From: Frankiaceae bacterium
GTDB lineage: Bacteria > Actinomycetota > Actinomycetes > Frankiales > Frankiaceae
NCBI GenBank assembly: GCA_030840885.1
Contig: JAVEDQ010000026.1
Span: 1-8,163, forward strand
DNA: 8,163 nucleotides
Direction of reading: 5' to 3'
Part shown: positions 6,226-8,163 of the stretch, one piece after another
Layout of the letters: each line of letters starts with the position of its first letter
Position numbering within the stretch: position 1 is the stretch's first letter
Program-made: the position numbers and the translations under genes
Notes under the pieces: generated by a model
Databases searched by the model: none
Seen by the model: the letters and a program-made list of their open reading frames with translations, nothing else
What the model was told of the DNA's origin: nothing

Positions 6226-6383
6226 TCGGCGGGGACCGCGCACCGATCCGGACCACCAGCGGGAGCCGGGCCCGCGATCACCTCGCCAACGAGCACGTGG
6301 CCGGCAGCCGCGGGCGCGCCCCCGTGCTCGCCGCCGGCGTTCTCCTGGCGTCGCTCCTGGTGGTGCTGCTGCTCCTGCTGTGA
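6219..6383 (+). pseudogene. Remnant of a DUF202 (YidH-like) membrane protein gene with internal deletion
   Basis: In the frame ending at TGA 6381-6383 the translation includes RTTSGSRARDHLANE (6249-6293). This matches the N-terminal DUF202 signature R-x-x-x-A-x-x-R-x-H-L-A-N-E, normally followed by RTxLAWxRT and three membrane helices. Here it runs straight into HVAGSRGRAPVLAAGVLLASLLVVLLLLL, which resembles the C-terminal helix of the same family. Roughly 60-80 residues of the middle would be missing. There is no ATG or GTG in frame before the family signature: the frame stays open back into the DUF2252 gene, and the first GTG (6297) lies after the junction. I therefore read it as a decayed gene. 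Alternatives are a 28-residue single-helix peptide from the GTG at 6297, or a frameshifted membrane tail on DUF2252. The family call rests on motif memory; no search was run. Confidence 0.5.
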
Positions 6384-6391
6384 GCGCCCCG

Positions 6392-6418
6392 GGTCGACTC
6401 CTCAACCCGGAGTCGGCC
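6392..6418. terminator. Hairpin at the convergent junction, enclosing the DUF2550-like stop codon
   Basis: GGTCGACTCC (6392-6401), loop TCAACCC (6402-6408), GGAGTCGGCC (6409-6418). The 10-bp stem has one non-Watson-Crick pair (G-U in the plus-strand transcript, A-C in the minus-strand one). The minus-strand TGA of the DUF2550-like gene (6404-6402) is in the loop. The position between convergent genes fits a bidirectional terminator. There is no U-tract. Confidence 0.5.
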
Positions 6419-6869
6419 GCCAGGTTCGAGGCGCTTTGGAGCGGGACACGTCGGCCAGCAGGAAGGGACCGACGAGTAGCTCGCCGGCATCGGTCGGCGC
6501 CGTCACCTCGACGACGGCGTTCTCGTCCAGGATGAGCGTCAGCATCACCGGATCCGGCCCCAGCTTCCGGAGCTCGGCAGGGACCTGCCCCGGCGCGGGG
6601 GAGGTGACTGACTGCACCGCAAGGGCACGCGTGCGTACCAGGGCCACCCCGGACGTGACCAGCAGGACGTCGTGAACCCAGTGAGCGTAGGTGGGGCTGC
6701 GCTGCCAATCCGCACCGAAGCCCGAGACAGTCCCCGAGCGCACCCGGAGCTTGCACGGGAAGGCCCCGGGGTGGCGCTTCTGCAGCCGCCGGTTGTACAG
6801 CGCGATACCGAGCCCCCCGACGAGCAGCCAGATGGGCACCCCCAGAAGTGCGAGCAATGCAAGGATCAT
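6402..6869 (-). CDS. Membrane-anchored DUF2550-like protein
   Basis: A 155-residue protein of unknown function. Residues 1-25 form one N-terminal hydrophobic helix (MILALLALLGVPIWLLVGGL) with no cleavage site visible, so it is probably a membrane anchor. It is followed by a basic stretch NRRLQKRHPGAFPCKLRVR (26-44) and a soluble beta-rich domain: GFGADWQRSPTYAHWVHDVLLVTSGVALVRTRALAVQSV (50-88), then VMLTLILDENAVVEVTAP and LLVGPFLLADVSRS. The order anchor, basic turn, F-x-C-x-L-R, and a short beta domain resembles actinobacterial DUF2550 proteins, whose role is unknown. DUF2550 genes are often found near ATP synthase genes, but that context is absent here. The start is well supported: GAGGAGG (6881-6875) lies five bases before the ATG at 6869. 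The frame stays open upstream to 7379, but that extension is antisense to the 128-residue gene. Confidence 0.75.
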   Translation of the reverse strand: MILALLALLGVPIWLLVGGLGIALYNRRLQKRHPGAFPCKLRVRSGTVSGFGADWQRSPTYAHWVHDVLLVTSGVALVRTRALAVQSVTSPAPGQVPAELRKLGPDPVMLTLILDENAVVEVTAPTDAGELLVGPFLLADVSRSKAPRTWRPTPG

Positions 6870-6874
6870 GGCTG

Positions 6875-6881
6875 CCTCCTC
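6875..6881 (-). promoter_or_regulatory. Strong ribosome binding site for the DUF2550-like gene
   Basis: GAGGAGG on the minus strand, five bases before the ATG at 6869-6867. It rejects the much longer upstream extension of the same frame. The 112 bases from 6870 to 6981 separate this gene from the divergent 128-residue gene and should contain both promoters. No clear -35/-10 pair was recognised. Confidence 0.65.
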
Positions 6882-6981
6882 GAACGGGCCCGAGCTGAAT
6901 GTGACCCAGCTCCGGGTGCTCGTCGTCATGCTGAGCGGATGACTGCGGTTTCGAAGCCCCTCGCCCGGCCGATATCCAGTC

Positions 6982-7368
6982 ATGGCCCGCGACGTCCAGC
7001 AGCAGCACGGCGATCCCTTCGTGGCCGCTGTCTGTTCCGAGCTCGAGCCGTACCGGTGGACGTCGCTCACGCCGGAGATGCTGGTTCGGCGCGTGATCGG
7101 TGCCATCGATCGGCGCCGCGTGCTCGATCTGCTCGAGGTGACCGAAGGCCACGTGTCGGCCGGGCCGGCCGACATGGAACCGGCGGACCGCAACGACGAA
7201 CGGGTCAGCGTGCTCGTGGCACTGCTGGCCGAACACCACTGGCGGAGCTGGACGCTGTCGCGCTTGACCATGGCGATGCTGGCAGCACTGGACACCTGGT
7301 GGACGCGCCGGCAATGTCTCGAGGTCGAGCTGGGCTGGCTGATCCGCGGCGACGCGCGCCCGGACTGA
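6982..7368 (+). CDS. Hypothetical protein, 128 aa, mostly helical
   Basis: I do not recognise the family. It is probably a soluble protein: no signal peptide and no helix hydrophobic enough to cross a membrane. The N-terminal half includes MLVRRVIGAIDRRRVLDLLEV. The middle is polar (TEGHVSAGPADMEPADRNDER). The C-terminal half is amphipathic and tryptophan-rich (LLAEHHWRSWTLSRLTMAMLAALDTWW, then VELGWLI). Charged and hydrophobic residues alternate as in helical bundles. Third codon positions are strongly G/C, which supports real coding against the long antisense frame. In-frame stop TGA at 6940 bounds the gene, and the first usable start is the ATG at 6982. No Shine-Dalgarno sequence precedes it, so the mRNA may be leaderless (inference). 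Its stop is 42 bases from the stop of the convergent sulfatase gene. Confidence 0.7.
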   Translation: MARDVQQQHGDPFVAAVCSELEPYRWTSLTPEMLVRRVIGAIDRRRVLDLLEVTEGHVSAGPADMEPADRNDERVSVLVALLAEHHWRSWTLSRLTMAMLAALDTWWTRRQCLEVELGWLIRGDARPD

Positions 7369-7410
7369 GGCAGACCCAACCCGACCTCGGAATCCGACTA
7401 CTGATCGGAC

Positions 7411-8163
7411 CTACTGGCGCGCCATGGCCAGTCGCATCTCGCTGTCGGAGTCGGTGATGAGCTCGCCCGACAGGTCGATCGTGACCGTGCTCAGCCCACC
7501 GGTGAACCTGAACGGTGACGCGTAGGCGGGGGTGACCGCCGACCCCGGATTGGCGCCGCAGCTCAGAGCCCCGGGGTTGAACACCATCGGCGTCGTCGTC
7601 GGCATCTCGATCTGGCTGACCAGGGTGCCGTCGACGTAGAGCTGCGCAAGTCCTGGTGTGCCGAGGCCGGCGGCGATGTCCGGCGCACCCGTGGGTTCGA
7701 ACTCGAACCGCAGTTCGTGCTTCCCTGGGGAGACGCGGTCCGGCGACGACACGTGGTGCAGGGCGCGGCGCACGTAGTTGTGGACGTAGTGCAGCCGATC
7801 GTCCTGCATGTAGAGCGACCAGCCGCCGACCGCGCTGCCCTGGCAGATCAGGACCCCTTCGGCTCCATTGGACGGGATCTCGACCTCCGCGGTGATGCTA
7901 TGCGGACGGTTGAGCACCCGTGGCCCGGCGAAGAAGGGCACCGTCTGGGTGTTCGGCCGGAAGACGTAACGGTCGCGCGTCTCCGCGATCTGCGGTCGTT
8001 CGGCGCCGATCCGTTCCAGGACACCGGCGTCGATCGGAAAGACCCCGTACTTGCCGGCCTCGATGTACCAGAGGTCGATCATCTCGATCAGCTTGTCCCG
8101 GCGCTCCTCGGCCAGGTCGACGGTCTCGGCGATGTCTTCGTCGATGTGGTACAGCTCCCAGTG
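7411..8163 (-). CDS. Arylsulfatase, C-terminal part (5' end beyond right window edge)
   Basis: C-terminal 250 residues of a large formylglycine-dependent sulfatase, which hydrolyses sulfate esters. The frame is open through base 8163. The visible N-terminus HWELYHIDEDIAETVDLAEER matches the conserved W-E-L-Y-x-x-x-x-D-x-x-E-x-x-D-L-A end of the alkaline-phosphatase-like sulfatase domain. Residues about 28-50 hold LWYIEAGKYGVFPID. From about 65 the chain becomes a beta-sandwich-like extension of the kind found in long bacterial arylsulfatases: YVFRPNTQTVPFFAG, RPHSITAEVEIPSNGAEGVLICQG (86-109), GGWSLYMQDDRLHYVHNYV (113-131), GKHELRFEFEPTG (147-159), AQLYVDGTLVSQIEMP (173-188), ending in STVTIDLSGE. 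The catalytic CxPxR and most metal ligands lie upstream, outside the window, so activity cannot be judged. The FGE gene about 4.7 kb downstream on the same strand is its likely maturase. The enzyme's location cannot be told without the N-terminus. Confidence 0.9.
   Translation of the reverse strand, partial: HWELYHIDEDIAETVDLAEERRDKLIEMIDLWYIEAGKYGVFPIDAGVLERIGAERPQIAETRDRYVFRPNTQTVPFFAGPRVLNRPHSITAEVEIPSNGAEGVLICQGSAVGGWSLYMQDDRLHYVHNYVRRALHHVSSPDRVSPGKHELRFEFEPTGAPDIAAGLGTPGLAQLYVDGTLVSQIEMPTTTPMVFNPGALSCGANPGSAVTPAYASPFRFTGGLSTVTIDLSGELITDSDSEMRLAMARQ

Noticed and set aside
5434..7314. 626-codon open frame on the minus strand
   Set aside because: It runs antisense through most of DUF2252 and across three other well-supported features. 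The translation is Arg/Pro/Gly-rich without domain motifs. Long antisense frames are expected at this GC content.
6870..7379. N-terminal extension of the DUF2550-like frame
   Set aside because: It lies antisense to the 128-residue gene and is Ser/Arg-rich low-complexity. The ATG at 6869 has a strong ribosome site and begins a clean membrane anchor.
7385..7424. Hairpin or GGCGCGCC palindrome at the junction of the 128-residue gene and the sulfatase
   Set aside because: The best stem is 5 bp, and the eight-base palindrome is common by chance in GC-rich DNA. Not enough to call a terminator.

Overview
The window is GC-rich DNA, with almost every synonymous third position G or C in the real genes. 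It reads as the chromosome of a high-GC actinobacterium. The protein families present (a DUF7144-like membrane protein, DUF2252, a DUF2550-like protein, an RDD protein next to a 9-residue-repeat protein, and an aerobic formylglycine-generating enzyme) fit that group. The genus cannot be fixed from the sequence. The region is densely coded. I see no insertion sequence, CRISPR array, tRNA or rRNA, and no gene-free stretch longer than about 300 bases.

Layout. Bases 1-1714 (+) hold the 3' part of a DUF7144-like membrane protein gene, followed 22 bases later by a diacylglycerol/sphingosine-kinase-family lipid kinase with an unusual four-helix membrane N-terminus. Bases 1720-4188 (-) hold three genes transcribed leftward: a conserved hypothetical protein built on a nine-residue repeat, an overlapping RDD membrane protein, and a catalytically complete formylglycine-generating enzyme (FGE). 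Bases 4408-6186 (+) hold a small two-helix membrane protein and a full-length DUF2252 protein. Bases 6183-6383 hold an 18-bp tandem repeat, which gives DUF2252 three in-frame stops, and what looks like an internally deleted DUF202 (YidH-like) gene. Bases 6402-6869 (-) hold a membrane-anchored DUF2550-like protein. Bases 6982-7368 (+) hold an unrecognised 128-residue protein. Bases 7411-8163 (-) hold the C-terminal third or so of a large arylsulfatase that enters from the right edge.

How the genes fit together. FGE converts the cysteine of the CxPxR motif in sulfatases to formylglycine, so the FGE and the arylsulfatase form a plausible maturase/substrate pair about 4.7 kb apart on the same strand. 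The nine-residue-repeat protein and the RDD protein overlap by 20 bases and are probably translationally coupled. Two of the three convergent junctions carry hairpins that include stop codons and probably act as bidirectional terminators. I did not find a clearly novel defence or biosynthetic system. The points most worth a second look are a substrate-like C-x-P-x-R sequence at the N-terminus of the FGE itself, the order of kinase-like motifs in DUF2252, the nine-residue-repeat protein, and the decayed DUF202 gene with its adjoining repeat.
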